From UBA6170 sp034429975 (GTDB taxonomy: Bacteria > Chloroflexota > Anaerolineae > Anaerolineales > Anaerolineaceae): a stretch of 64,000 nt of DNA. The notes under the pieces are model-generated. The model made no database searches, was not told the DNA's origin, and was given only the letters and a program-made list of their open reading frames with translations. The DNA lies in NCBI GenBank assembly GCA_034429975.1, contig DAOUFM010000076.1, positions 1 to 64,000 on the forward strand, in the 5' to 3' direction. The position numbers and the translations under genes were made by a program. Below, in pieces: positions 41,292 through 50,572 of the stretch. How positions within the stretch are numbered: the stretch's first letter is position 1; each line of letters starts with the position of its first letter.

Positions 41292-42569
41292 ATGGAGCAG
41301 AATGACACCAACCTCGAGCAGGTTAAACCAGAAAATTCCACAGAAGATAATATGGCTTCTTTGCTCGAACAAGAAGGAATGGAAATAGATTTTCCACAGG
41401 CCGGGGAAATCAGGCAAGGTATTATAGCCAGTATGTCTGGGAATCAAATTCTGGTGAGCGTTGGCGCAAAGTCAGAAGGAATTATTACAGGGCGAGAATT
41501 TGATGCAATTCCTAATGAAGAATTAGAAAAATTGGCTGTTGGACAGCAAATTTGGGTTTATGTTGTGACCCCTGAAGATTCTCATGGGAATCTCTTGCTT
41601 TCATTAATGAGAGCTTTAGAAGAAAAATCATGGTTAAAAGCTGAAGAACTGTTGAAATCAAAAGAAGCTTATAGCAGCGTTATACGTGGTTTCAATAAGG
41701 GCGGCTTAATTGTTCCAGTTGAAGGATTAAACGGATTTGTCCCTGCGTCACAAATCAGTCTTTCCCGGCGGGCGGTTTTAACCGGCGACACACCAGAAAA
41801 ACGCTGGAGCCCGATGGTGGGTGAGGAAATTGATGTTTGTGTGATTGAGGTTGATCGTGAACGCCGGCGACTGATTCTGTCAGAACGAGCTGCCAGCACA
41901 GAAACACGGGAATCAATCAAGGACAAGATTCTTAGCGAATTAAAGGAAGGTGATGTACGGACTGGTAAAGTAACCAGCCTGGCTGAGTTTGGGGCTTTTG
42001 TTAACCTGAATGGCGCCGATGGTTTGGTTCATCTTTCAGAGATCTCCTGGGACCGTATCCAACATCCTTCCGAAGCCTTAAAGGTAGGGCAAGAAGTTAA
42101 AGTAAAAATCATTAATATTGATCGCGAGAAAAAGAGAATTGGCCTTTCTATTCGCCAATTACAGGATGACCCCTGGGTTAGCCGAATTTCCAAATATGAA
42201 CAAGGACAATTATTAGAAGGAACTATTACCCGACTTACCAAATTTGGGGCTTTTGCTCGCATCGAGGATGATCTTGAAGGACTCATTCACATCAGTGAGA
42301 TCAGCGAACGAAGAATTGAACATCCAAAAGAGGTTCTAAAAGAAGGCGAGACCATCACCTTACGGGTAATTAAGATTGACCCGGAAAACCATCGGATTGG
42401 ATTAAGTATTCGACGGGTAGACTCTATGGCGTATGCTGAAATGGATTGGAAAACTTTAGAAGATATCCTTCTCGATGAAGTTGAAATGGATGATGACTCA
42501 TCAGAAGAAAACACTAAAAGTGACGAAAGTGCTGTAGAAAATAATAGTGAAGAAGAGTCATCTGAATAA
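41292..42569 (+). CDS. rpsA: S1 RNA-binding domain protein (ribosomal protein S1-like)
   Basis: A 425-residue protein with four S1 OB-folds at about residues 36-106, 123-198, 216-286 and 301-371. The last two are the most canonical (SLAEFGAFVNLNGADGLVHL and LTKFGAFARIEDDLEGLIHI). The ends are acidic, with a Glu/Ser-rich tail after 395. The E. coli S1 has six domains; four-domain forms are typical outside Proteobacteria. It binds mRNA and helps initiation on messages with weak ribosome sites, relevant to the leaderless genes here only as a general point. Its ATG is 12 nt from GGAG, unusually far. Confidence 0.9.
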   Translation: MEQNDTNLEQVKPENSTEDNMASLLEQEGMEIDFPQAGEIRQGIIASMSGNQILVSVGAKSEGIITGREFDAIPNEELEKLAVGQQIWVYVVTPEDSHGNLLLSLMRALEEKSWLKAEELLKSKEAYSSVIRGFNKGGLIVPVEGLNGFVPASQISLSRRAVLTGDTPEKRWSPMVGEEIDVCVIEVDRERRRLILSERAASTETRESIKDKILSELKEGDVRTGKVTSLAEFGAFVNLNGADGLVHLSEISWDRIQHPSEALKVGQEVKVKIINIDREKKRIGLSIRQLQDDPWVSRISKYEQGQLLEGTITRLTKFGAFARIEDDLEGLIHISEISERRIEHPKEVLKEGETITLRVIKIDPENHRIGLSIRRVDSMAYAEMDWKTLEDILLDEVEMDDDSSEENTKSDESAVENNSEEESSE

Positions 42570-42590
42570 AAAAAGTGAAACAAGGATGAT

Positions 42591-42616
42591 ACGCACCGAA
42601 AGGTGCGTTTTTTCTT
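42591..42616 (+). terminator. Intrinsic terminator after the S1 gene
   Basis: ACGCACC (42591-42597), a GAAA tetraloop and GGTGCGT (42602-42608), then a T-rich run. It lies 21 nt after the stop codon. Confidence 0.9.
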
Positions 42617-42714
42617 TAAAGGATGCAAAAAAAATCTGACATGGTTATAATAGAAAAGTAAATTTTTGAATTGAACCATAATTTGAGATAATTAAAATTA
42701 AGGCGTATTTCCTG

Positions 42715-43194
42715 ATGAGTTTATCAGAAGAGAATAATTTAAAAGAAAACGGAAAAACGAATACAAGAGGCGTTCCTTTTATCAGAATAAGGATTGGATT
42801 AATTACAACAATCCTGGGCTTTTTAATTTTCCTATTAGGAGCACGGCCATCCATTTTTGGGTTAGATCGAAGCCCTGTCATTGGATTTGTTCAGATCGGT
42901 ATGTTTTTAATCGGTCTGGCAATTATGTGTGGTGGCGGATATATCAGTATGATGGCATTGTGGAAAAAGGAAACCCCCAGTATTTTAGCAGATATCGGAT
43001 TGAGGTTGGTTGCTACAGGTTTTGTGGTAGCTGTTTTTGCTGGGATGGCGGATGTATTTGGATTTGGAAGTCACCCTTTACCGGATATCCCGTATTTTGG
43101 TGGTTGGCAAACAAGAGGTGTTGAAATCGGTGAAGCCATCATTGCGATTGGGTTTCTTTTTATGGTTCCATTTAAAACAAAACAAAAAAGATAA
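42715..43194 (+). CDS. Small membrane protein, function unknown
   Basis: A 159-residue protein with a charged N-terminal tail of about 20 residues and four predicted membrane helices (about 28-45, 60-80, 93-118 and 135-152). The loop HPLPDIPYFGGWQTRGVEIG between the last two is the only distinctive stretch. I do not recognise a family. It is flanked by the S1 terminator and by a separate promoter for the M23 gene, so it is probably monocistronic. The ribosome site is weak (AAGG, 11 nt away). Confidence 0.6.
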   Translation: MSLSEENNLKENGKTNTRGVPFIRIRIGLITTILGFLIFLLGARPSIFGLDRSPVIGFVQIGMFLIGLAIMCGGGYISMMALWKKETPSILADIGLRLVATGFVVAVFAGMADVFGFGSHPLPDIPYFGGWQTRGVEIGEAIIAIGFLFMVPFKTKQKR

Positions 43195-43244
43195 ATGATT
43201 AAAACGTAACAATAAAAAATAGTTTTATCCACATTTAGATAAGC

Positions 43245-43273
43245 TTGACACTCTATTTTTCCTTTGTTATGAT
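43245..43273 (+). promoter_or_regulatory. Consensus promoter of the first LysM-M23 gene
   Basis: TTGACA (43245-43250), a 17-nt spacer and TATGAT (43268-43273). Transcription should start near 43280. This rules out translation starts at 43245 or 43269 and supports ATG 43290. Confidence 0.72.
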
Positions 43274-43289
43274 CTCGGATGAGGTAAAA

Positions 43290-44474
43290 ATGACAATAAT
43301 GAATGAAAATGAAGATCCCTCCAGGTCTTCTTCTGATCAAAAGTCGCCCAAAAAGAATATTCACTCAATTTGGGAAAACATAGTTAATTTCGGATTAAGA
43401 GAAGTAAGCTTACGCGCAGGAACTGTGATAGCTTCTATTGCCCTGGTTCTACTGGTTGTTTGGGTGATGGGGCGTTTCTACCTGAAAGGAGAAATGCACG
43501 AATCACAAGTATCTGCAACTAATGCGAATCTTCCTACAGTAACAGCAATTGCGATCCTGCCTGATTTCATAATCCCAGACCCTGAGGTTTCCACTGTGTC
43601 TCTGGAACGAGTAGCCAATATGGATACCACTCTGCCCGAAAAACCCCGCTACGATATTCAAAAGTATACGGTTGTCAACGGAGATACAATTTTCGGAATT
43701 GCAGACAAATTTAATTTGGATCCTTCGACAATTCTGTGGGGAAACCTGTACACATTGGGAGATGATCCACACCGCTTGTTTCCAGGCATTGAGTTAAATA
43801 TCCTTCCAAAGAACGGTGTACTGCATAAATGGAGCGCTGGCGAGGGGTTGAATGGGGTCAGTCGCTATTATGGCGTAACCCCAGAAGATATTATCAATTG
43901 GCCAGGAAATAATCTGGATGCAGCTGCCCTCGGAGATTATGCGGCTCCCAATATTGAACCAGGCACCGAGTTGTTTGTGCCGGGTGGAAAACGTGAGTTT
44001 ATCACCTGGAGTGCCCCCAGAATTACCAGAGACAATCCGGCTGTGGCAAAAAATATTGGCCCGGGGTCCTGTGGGGTTATTATGGATGGAGCCGTGGGGA
44101 TTGGTACCTTTATTTGGCCGGCTCCACAAAGATATATTTCAGGTTATGATTATTCACCCGACACGAACCATTTTGGGATTGATATCGGCGGATATTTGGG
44201 CGATCCCTTGTATGCGTCTGACAACGGCGTCATCGTTTATTCTGGCTGGAATGATTATGGCTATGGAAACATGGTAGTGATTGATCATGGTGGCGGATGG
44301 CAAACGCTTTATGCTCATATGAGTGAAATTTATGTTGGTTGTGGTCAATCAGTGTACCAGGGGGATGTCATCGGATTAATGGGTAGCACTGGCAACTCAT
44401 CGGGGCCCCATCTTCATTTTGAAATGCGCAGTGATACTTACGGCCGGGTAAATCCGAAATTATTCCTGCAGTAA
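43290..44474 (+). CDS. Membrane-anchored LysM-M23 peptidoglycan hydrolase
   Basis: A 394-residue protein with a cytoplasmic tail of about 40 residues, one membrane helix (about 46-64), two LysM-type modules, and a C-terminal M23 (LytM-type) endopeptidase. The first module is YTVVNGDTIFGIADKFNLDP; the second, at HKWSAGEGLNGVSRYYGVTP, is diverged. The zinc residues are visible as HFGIDIG and HLHFE, with the YGYGNMVVIDHG strand and GSTGNSSGPHLHF signature. It should cut peptidoglycan cross-links or regulate an amidase. The start follows GATGAGG and the promoter at 43245. A close paralogue lies at 47953-49035 on the other strand. Confidence 0.88.
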   Translation: MTIMNENEDPSRSSSDQKSPKKNIHSIWENIVNFGLREVSLRAGTVIASIALVLLVVWVMGRFYLKGEMHESQVSATNANLPTVTAIAILPDFIIPDPEVSTVSLERVANMDTTLPEKPRYDIQKYTVVNGDTIFGIADKFNLDPSTILWGNLYTLGDDPHRLFPGIELNILPKNGVLHKWSAGEGLNGVSRYYGVTPEDIINWPGNNLDAAALGDYAAPNIEPGTELFVPGGKREFITWSAPRITRDNPAVAKNIGPGSCGVIMDGAVGIGTFIWPAPQRYISGYDYSPDTNHFGIDIGGYLGDPLYASDNGVIVYSGWNDYGYGNMVVIDHGGGWQTLYAHMSEIYVGCGQSVYQGDVIGLMGSTGNSSGPHLHFEMRSDTYGRVNPKLFLQ

Positions 44475-44490
44475 CATAGAAATAAAGGAA

Positions 44491-44527
44491 AAAAGACCGC
44501 AGTTAACCTCAAAGGCGGTCTTTTTTT
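44491..44527 (+). terminator. Intrinsic terminator after the first LysM-M23 gene
   Basis: AAAAGACCGC (44491-44500) pairs with GCGGTCTTTT (44515-44524) around a 14-nt loop, with seven T from 44521. It lies 16 nt after the stop codon. Confidence 0.8.
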
Positions 44528-44561
44528 ATATGAAATTGTATAATAGATTTGAAAGGAAATA

Positions 44562-45428
44562 ATGATGCGTTCAATGGAAATTCGACCATCGCCAATTGCA
44601 GGACATTGGTATAGCGGAAATTCAACTGCGCTGAGAGCAGAAATCGATACTTTCTTAAAAAGAGTAAAAAATCATCAACTCCATGGCCGGATTATTGGAT
44701 TGTTCGTACCTCATGCTGGTTACCGGTATTCCGGACAAACTGCAGCTTATGCGTTTAAAACAATTGTTGGACAGAACTATGATATGGTCATCCTTTTATC
44801 TCCCTATCATGCTTATCATCCGGCAGCAATATTAAGTAGTTCGCATCATTATTATCAAACACCATTGGGAAATGTTGCGGTTAATCAGATTTTGGTTGCT
44901 TCATTGATGGAAAGAATAAATATTAGCCCAACCATGACTATGGTTTCAGTTGCGCAAGATCGGGAACATTCTTTGGAAATTGAACTGCCGTTTTTGCAGG
45001 CTGTGATTGAAAAACCCTTCGAAATCTTACCATTAATGATCCGGCAAATTGATCCGGATCAGGCCGACTTTATCGCAGAATGTATCGTTAATCTTAGCGA
45101 ACAGAAAAAAGTTCTGGTGGTTGTTTCAACCGACCTGTCCCATTTTTATTCGCAGACAGAAGCAGAAGTATTAGATAGAGAAATGTTGAGTCAAATTCAA
45201 TCATTTTCTACTAAAAACGTTTATCAGACAGAATTGCAGGGAAAAGGATTTGCATGTGGATTGGGTGCTGTGATGGTAGGAATGGCTTTGTGCAAGAAAC
45301 TAGGGGCCGACAAAATTGAAATTTTAAACCATTCCACCTCCGGAAATGAAACCGGGGATTTTTCTTCAGTAGTAGGTTATGGTAGCGGTGTTTTTATTAA
45401 ATTAGCCCCCGATGTTAGCGAGAATTAA
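44562..45428 (+). CDS. MEMO-family protein (AmmeMemoRadiSam system protein B)
   Basis: A 288-residue MEMO1-like protein. It shows RPSPIAGHWYSGNSTALRAE, FVPHAGYRYSGQTAAYAFKT, VAQDREHSLEIELPFLQAVI, VVVSTDLSHFYSQTEAEVLD and NHSTSGNETGDFSSVVGYGS, which carry the conserved His, Asp and Cys-like pocket residues of the family. In prokaryotes MEMO is usually encoded with an AMMECR1 protein and a radical SAM enzyme, neither of which is in the window. Biochemical role is unresolved. A TATAAT at 44539 may be its promoter. Its stop overlaps the priA start by 1 nt (TAATG). Confidence 0.87.
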   Translation: MMRSMEIRPSPIAGHWYSGNSTALRAEIDTFLKRVKNHQLHGRIIGLFVPHAGYRYSGQTAAYAFKTIVGQNYDMVILLSPYHAYHPAAILSSSHHYYQTPLGNVAVNQILVASLMERINISPTMTMVSVAQDREHSLEIELPFLQAVIEKPFEILPLMIRQIDPDQADFIAECIVNLSEQKKVLVVVSTDLSHFYSQTEAEVLDREMLSQIQSFSTKNVYQTELQGKGFACGLGAVMVGMALCKKLGADKIEILNHSTSGNETGDFSSVVGYGSGVFIKLAPDVSEN

Positions 45429-47899
45429 TGCAGGTTTTTGTTCAGGTAATCGTAAATGTTCCGGGGATTGAAGGTGTATTTGATTACCATGTTCCGGAAG
45501 AATATCAAAAAGAGATAGCTGTTGGAGCATTGGTTCTGGTACCTTTTGGGCGACAGATTGCTCAGGGAATCATCAAGGCAATTGTCCCAATTCCTCAAGT
45601 CCCAAAAACAAAACCAATCGATTCAGTAATTGATCGCATACCAGTAATCACACCTGCACAACAAGAACTGGCTGAGTGGATGGCAAAAGAAACTTTCTCA
45701 CCGCTCTCTGCCTGTTATAAATTGATGCTCCCTCCTGGTTTAAGCCAGGAGGTGGATAGTTTGTTCCGGTTAAATAAGGATTTTCCGCAAATTCCTTTGT
45801 CTCCAATCCAAAGAAGGATAGTCGGATTGTTACAAGAAAGAGGACCCTTAAGAGGTGCGCAACTTAATCGCGCCTTTTCCAAAGTGAATTGGAAACCAGC
45901 CATTCGTAGGCTTATTCATGTCGGAATTCTCCAATCAGAAGCTTATCTTCCTCCTCCCAGAGTACAAACAAAAATGGTCAGAACGGCTCACCTTAAAATT
46001 TCCGTTGATGAAATGGAAACTAAATTACTGGAAATTTCTAAGAAAGGAAAAGCTTTTGATCGCAGGTTAGAGGCGTTAAGATTATTAGCCAGCCAACCGC
46101 AGGGGATTGAAACCGCCATGATTACAATGGCTACCGGTGCTACTTCTGCTGACTTAAGCCGTTTAGCTGAAGCTCAAATTATTTATTTTGGTGAAGTCGA
46201 GAGTATTCGCGACCCGTTACAGGATTATGAGCCCATTCGTCATGACTCACCAGACCTGACGAATGACCAGCAAAATAACTGGAATATCTTGAAGGAACTG
46301 ATTGTCAATAAGCGCTTCCAAAAACCTGTTTTGTTGCATGGCGTGACTGGTTCCGGAAAAACAGAGTTATATTTACGACTGGTTGCTGAATTTCTGGAAC
46401 AATCAAAAACAGCGATTGTTTTGGTTCCGGAAATTAGCCTGACTCCCCAAACTGTAAAGCGTTTTCAGGCCAGGTTTCCCGGAATGGTTGGCATTATTCA
46501 TTCACAAATTTCTGAAGGAGCCCGGTTTGATACCTGGCGAAGGTTACGTAGGGGTGAAATTAAAGTGGTTGTTGGCCCCAGGTCTGCATTGTTTTCACCA
46601 ATGGATGACCTGGGCTTGATTATTGTGGATGAAGCGCATGATGATTCATATTTTCAGGATGAAAGCCCGAGATACAGTGCTATACAGGCAGCGAAAAAAT
46701 TAGCGGGGATTAGTAATGCTTTGATTGTGTTTGGAAGTGCTACACCCAATATAGAAATGATGTACCAGGCTCAACAACAAAAATGGCCAATCCTGGTCAT
46801 GCCATTGAGAGTATTTGCCCATGCACATGTGATGGAAAACCGTTCTTCAGGTTCGGAAGATATTTCTTCTTTACCTTTGCCGGAAGTGGACATCGTAGAT
46901 ATGCGGCGAGAATTGAAAGAAGAGAATCGTTCGATATTCAGCCGGGCTTTGAAGCAACAGCTTGATAAAACCATACATGCAAAACAACAAGCTATTCTAT
47001 TTTTAAATCGCCGGGGAACTGCAACATTTGTTTTTTGTCGAAGTTGTGGATACCGGGTTGTCTGCCCGAAATGTGATATTCCACTGACTTTTCACGCAGA
47101 CCAAAATCTCTTGTTGTGTCATCATTGCGGATATACCCGCAAGATGCCCAGCCAATGTCCTGTTTGTGGGAGCACGTACATCCGTCAATTTGGGACTGGA
47201 ACAGAAAGAGTGGAACAGGAGATCTCAAAATTATATCCACCTGCGCGAGTCCTGCGATTAGATTCCGGGATATCCAAACAAAAAGGGATTCATGAAGTAC
47301 TTCTACAGCAGTTTGCTGACAGAAAGGCAGATATTTTGGTGGGCACCCAAATGTTAGCCAAAGGGATTGATTTTCCCTACGTGACTCTGGTAGGGGTGAT
47401 ACTTGCCGATGTTGGTTTGTCAATGCCTGATTTTCGGGCTGCTGAGAGGACATTTCAATTGTTGACCCAGGTAGCCGGGCGGGCAGGGAGAAGCCCATTA
47501 GGCGGGAAAGTAATTTTCCAAACTTATCAACCCGATGAATATCCCATCAGGATGGCGGCAAAACATGATTTTGACGCTTTTTACAAGTATGAACTTAAAT
47601 ATCGATCCAAATTAGGGTATCCACCTTTTTCCCGGTTGATTCGGCTGGAATTTCAACACTCACAGGAAATCGAGGCGCGAGCAATGGCCACAGCGATGTT
47701 CGAGAAAATATCTTCCTGGATTGTTTCCGGAAATTATAAACAAACTGAATTGATCGGACCGGTACCCTGCTTTTTTGCGCGCATTAATACCATTTATCGC
47801 TGGCAAATAATACTTCGCGGTCCAAAACCAGCCGAAGTACTTGATAACAGGAATCTGGAAAATGCAATCATCACTGTGGATCCAATATCCTTGTTATAA
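45428..47899 (+). CDS. priA: Primosomal protein N' (PriA helicase)
   Basis: An 823-residue replication-restart helicase. An N-terminal 3'-DNA-binding domain (VIVNVPGIEGVFDYHVPEEY) is followed by helicase motifs GVTGSGKTELYLRLVAEFL (Walker A) and IIVDEAHDDSYFQDESPRYS (DEAH). The zinc-binding insert has eight Cys (CRSCGYRVVCPKC and CHHCGYTRKMPSQCPVC), and GTGTERVEQEI and VAGRAGRSPLGGKVIFQTY follow. The length is slightly above the E. coli protein (732). It is co-translated with the MEMO gene. Confidence 0.94.
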   Translation: MQVFVQVIVNVPGIEGVFDYHVPEEYQKEIAVGALVLVPFGRQIAQGIIKAIVPIPQVPKTKPIDSVIDRIPVITPAQQELAEWMAKETFSPLSACYKLMLPPGLSQEVDSLFRLNKDFPQIPLSPIQRRIVGLLQERGPLRGAQLNRAFSKVNWKPAIRRLIHVGILQSEAYLPPPRVQTKMVRTAHLKISVDEMETKLLEISKKGKAFDRRLEALRLLASQPQGIETAMITMATGATSADLSRLAEAQIIYFGEVESIRDPLQDYEPIRHDSPDLTNDQQNNWNILKELIVNKRFQKPVLLHGVTGSGKTELYLRLVAEFLEQSKTAIVLVPEISLTPQTVKRFQARFPGMVGIIHSQISEGARFDTWRRLRRGEIKVVVGPRSALFSPMDDLGLIIVDEAHDDSYFQDESPRYSAIQAAKKLAGISNALIVFGSATPNIEMMYQAQQQKWPILVMPLRVFAHAHVMENRSSGSEDISSLPLPEVDIVDMRRELKEENRSIFSRALKQQLDKTIHAKQQAILFLNRRGTATFVFCRSCGYRVVCPKCDIPLTFHADQNLLLCHHCGYTRKMPSQCPVCGSTYIRQFGTGTERVEQEISKLYPPARVLRLDSGISKQKGIHEVLLQQFADRKADILVGTQMLAKGIDFPYVTLVGVILADVGLSMPDFRAAERTFQLLTQVAGRAGRSPLGGKVIFQTYQPDEYPIRMAAKHDFDAFYKYELKYRSKLGYPPFSRLIRLEFQHSQEIEARAMATAMFEKISSWIVSGNYKQTELIGPVPCFFARINTIYRWQIILRGPKPAEVLDNRNLENAIITVDPISLL

Positions 47900-47952
47900 A
47901 AAACGTTTATAGGAAAAAATAGCCATAAACAGCGGGTTATTTTATGAAATTT

Positions 47953-49035
47953 TTACGGTAAAACGTAAAGCGGATTGAGAAAACCACCCATGAACCGAAC
48001 CTCAAAGTGAAGATGGGGTCCGGTAGAATTACCTGTACTTCCAGCCAGGCCAATGACATTGCCTTGATAGACGCTTTGTCCGCAGCGAACTTTGACAGCA
48101 CTTAAGTGAGCGTAAAGGGTTTGATAACCATTACCATGATCAATCATTACCATGTTTCCATAACCGCCACTGATACCGCCAGCATAAACAATCACGCCGC
48201 TATCCGAGGCAAAGACATTATCGCCGGTCATAGCGCCAATATCAATCGCCAGATGCCCTGACCAGTATTGGTTTCCGGATATAGCACGATTAACGGTCGG
48301 CCAAATAAACGTACCTGTACCGTAAGCGCCGCCTGCGGAGGTATCACATGCGCCGGGTATCGTGCTGTTAACCCCGGCAGGACCTCTCGGAATGGTAGGA
48401 ACAACCCATTGTTGGAATTCGCGCTGTCCACCAGGAACCATTACGTAGGTGTCTGGTTCAATCACAGGGTTGGTTCGGTCAATTTTATTGGGAGTCCAAT
48501 CTAAAATGTCTTCCACATCTACTTTGAATTGACTGGCAACTTTTTCCAGGGTATCCCCTTTTTGCCATTTATAAAAGACCCCATCGGTGGGGGGAATACG
48601 CAACTCGTTACCGACAGAAATCATGTGGGGATCATCATTCAGGGTATCTTTATTCGCCCAAAGGATCGTTTCCGGGGTGATGTTATAGAACTGTGCGATC
48701 CCAAAAACTGAATCACCGGGTTCAATGGTATAGGTAGTTGCTTCTGTTCTGGAACGGGTTGGAATAATGGTAATTGGGTTTGCATAGCGAATTAATGTCC
48801 CGCCATTGTTTCCTGATTCGTAATTGGGCAGGTTTGCAGGAACCGACGGGTTATTCTCGAGTGAGGCTGAACTGATCTCTGGAGACCAGGTTGTTTGCGT
48901 CGGTTTAAAGAATTGAACCCCAACAAAAATCAATAAGGCAACCATGAGGGACGCGATTATCCAAAAAATAATGGATACTATTAAACTGCAGGGATTGTTT
49001 TGTTTTGTTTCTTCCGGTTTTCGAACTACTTTCAC
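47953..49035 (-). CDS. Membrane-anchored LysM-M23 peptidoglycan hydrolase, paralogue
   Basis: A 360-residue paralogue of the gene at 43290. It has one membrane helix near residues 18-44, LysM modules (YTIEPGDSVFGIAQFYNITP and FYKWQKGDTLEKVASQFKVD), and a C-terminal M23 domain with HLAIDIG and HLHFE zinc ligands. The two share near-identical blocks such as CGQSVYQG and GSTGNS-GPHLHFE. It starts at GTG (49033-49035), overlapping the rho stop by 4 nt with an AGAGG ribosome site, so it is read from the rho transcript. It converges on priA across 53 bp. Confidence 0.88.
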   Translation of the reverse strand: MKVVRKPEETKQNNPCSLIVSIIFWIIASLMVALLIFVGVQFFKPTQTTWSPEISSASLENNPSVPANLPNYESGNNGGTLIRYANPITIIPTRSRTEATTYTIEPGDSVFGIAQFYNITPETILWANKDTLNDDPHMISVGNELRIPPTDGVFYKWQKGDTLEKVASQFKVDVEDILDWTPNKIDRTNPVIEPDTYVMVPGGQREFQQWVVPTIPRGPAGVNSTIPGACDTSAGGAYGTGTFIWPTVNRAISGNQYWSGHLAIDIGAMTGDNVFASDSGVIVYAGGISGGYGNMVMIDHGNGYQTLYAHLSAVKVRCGQSVYQGNVIGLAGSTGNSTGPHLHFEVRFMGGFLNPLYVLP

Positions 49036-50315
49036 ATGACCTCTGTAAGACTCTCCAAGAATTCTACATTATTTTTTGTTTTTGACAAGCGTTGTAGAAT
49101 TGCTTCAGAAGCTACAGATGTATCCATCCCTGCACCAGCAGGTGGATTGGAAATCATTTGAATATACATCCGGCGCATTAACCAGGCTCTTTGTAAAACA
49201 TCAGGGCTCAACAGTAGATCTTCACGTCTGGTGGATGATTTTTCAATATCAATTGATGGAAATATTCTTCTTTCCTGCAGCCGCCTGGATAGGTGTAACT
49301 CCATATTGCCGGTACCTTTAAACTCTTCATAAACGACATCATCTAATCTGGAGCCGGTATCAACCAGCGCTGTGGCAATAATGGTTAAAGAACCACCTTC
49401 TTCAATATTACGGGCTGCCCCATAAAAACGTTTGGGAGGGTAAAGTGCCGAAGGATCCATTCCTCCGGATAAAGTTCTGCCGGATGGCGTAACGGACATG
49501 TTATAGGCACGCGCCAAACGGGTTAATGAATCCATTAGGATGACGACGTCTTTGCCGATTTCAACCAGGCGCTTGGCCCGGCTCAAGGCTATTTCAGCCG
49601 TGCGAACATGTGCTGTAACCGGTTCGTCGAAAGTTGAGGCAACCACTTCTGCATCAACAGAGCGATCCATATCGGTCACTTCCTCTGGTCTTTCTCCAAT
49701 TAATACTAAAATGACATAAGTTTCCGGACTGTTTAATGTAATTGCGTTGCACAGTTCTTTGATGATGGTTGTTTTTCCCGCTTTGGGGGGTGAAACAATC
49801 ATTGCTCGTTGACCTCGCCCAATCGGCGCAATTAAATCAATCAGCCGGGTAGAGAGAATATTTGAACTTGATTCCAAATCAAATCTTTTATCAGGAAAGA
49901 TAGGGGTTAAATTTTCAAAAAATGGTCGTTCTCGTAAGTTTTCAGCATCGAATCCATTGATAAAATCTACTTTTACGAGGCCAAAATGTCTTTCCGATTC
50001 TCTTGGAGGGCGGGCCAGTCCCACCACCATGTCACCGCTGCGGAGGTTATAACGCCGGATTTGAGCCTGGGATACATAAACATCATCCTTTCCGAGCTTA
50101 TAGTTTTGTCTTAAGAATCCGATTCCTTCCGGCATGATTTCCAAGATGCCCCCACGAACTTCTTCTCCTTCTTCATTTGCTTCCGTTGAATGTTGGGCAA
50201 TACGGACAATCAAATTTTCCCGTTTCAAGCGATTTGCGTGATTGACGTTTAAATCTTTTGCAATTTTTCTTAAATCAAGCAGGGAAGAATTTTCTAATTC
50301 AGGTACAGTAAGCAT
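49032..50315 (-). CDS. rho: Transcription termination factor Rho
   Basis: A 427-residue hexameric RNA helicase. The N-terminal domain (LLDLRKIAKDLNVNHANRLK) precedes the cold-shock-like RNA-binding OB-fold (RGGILEIMPEGIGFLRQNYK). The ATPase core has SPPKAGKTTIIKELCNAI (Walker A), VLIGERPEEVTDMDRSVDAE, VILMDSLTRLARAYN and SGGMDPSALYPPKRFYGAAR. The length is normal. Its promoter is at 50469-50497 with a leader of about 150 nt, room for autogenous control. It shares a transcript with the LysM-M23 gene. Confidence 0.95.
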   Translation of the reverse strand: MLTVPELENSSLLDLRKIAKDLNVNHANRLKRENLIVRIAQHSTEANEEGEEVRGGILEIMPEGIGFLRQNYKLGKDDVYVSQAQIRRYNLRSGDMVVGLARPPRESERHFGLVKVDFINGFDAENLRERPFFENLTPIFPDKRFDLESSSNILSTRLIDLIAPIGRGQRAMIVSPPKAGKTTIIKELCNAITLNSPETYVILVLIGERPEEVTDMDRSVDAEVVASTFDEPVTAHVRTAEIALSRAKRLVEIGKDVVILMDSLTRLARAYNMSVTPSGRTLSGGMDPSALYPPKRFYGAARNIEEGGSLTIIATALVDTGSRLDDVVYEEFKGTGNMELHLSRRLQERRIFPSIDIEKSSTRREDLLLSPDVLQRAWLMRRMYIQMISNPPAGAGMDTSVASEAILQRLSKTKNNVEFLESLTEVM

Positions 50316-50468
50316 ATAAAAATCCTTTTTCGAAGGTTAATTTTTTAATTATGTATATAAACAGGTAAATAGTATTCGTGCAAAGATGAATCTTTCAAGA
50401 AGAAAAAAAACCACATGCTCTAAATTATTGGGGATTTATTTTTTCACTTTGATTTATTGAATGTAAAG

Positions 50469-50497
50469 ATTATATCATGTTGAAAATTTGCCTGCAA
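50469..50497 (-). promoter_or_regulatory. Strong promoter of rho
   Basis: On the minus strand TTGCAG (50497-50492), a 17-nt spacer and TATAAT (50474-50469), with TGA before the hexamer giving an extended -10. The leader contains a run of eight T at about 50403-50410 and a small AAAGAT/ATCTTT hairpin near 50390. Confidence 0.68.
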
Positions 50498-50572
50498 GGA
50501 GCAATTAATACAAACATCCTACAATATTGGTGATCTTTTTTATTTGACTAATGTGTGATTTTCTATTCACAT

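Noticed and set aside
43245..43289. Earlier start for the first LysM-M23 gene
   Set aside because: These codons lie inside the -35/-10 region of its own consensus promoter, so they cannot be in the mRNA.
46992..47498. 168-residue minus-strand ORF inside priA
   Set aside because: It lies wholly under the zinc-binding and helicase region of priA, has no ribosome site and no family-like pattern. It is a shadow frame.
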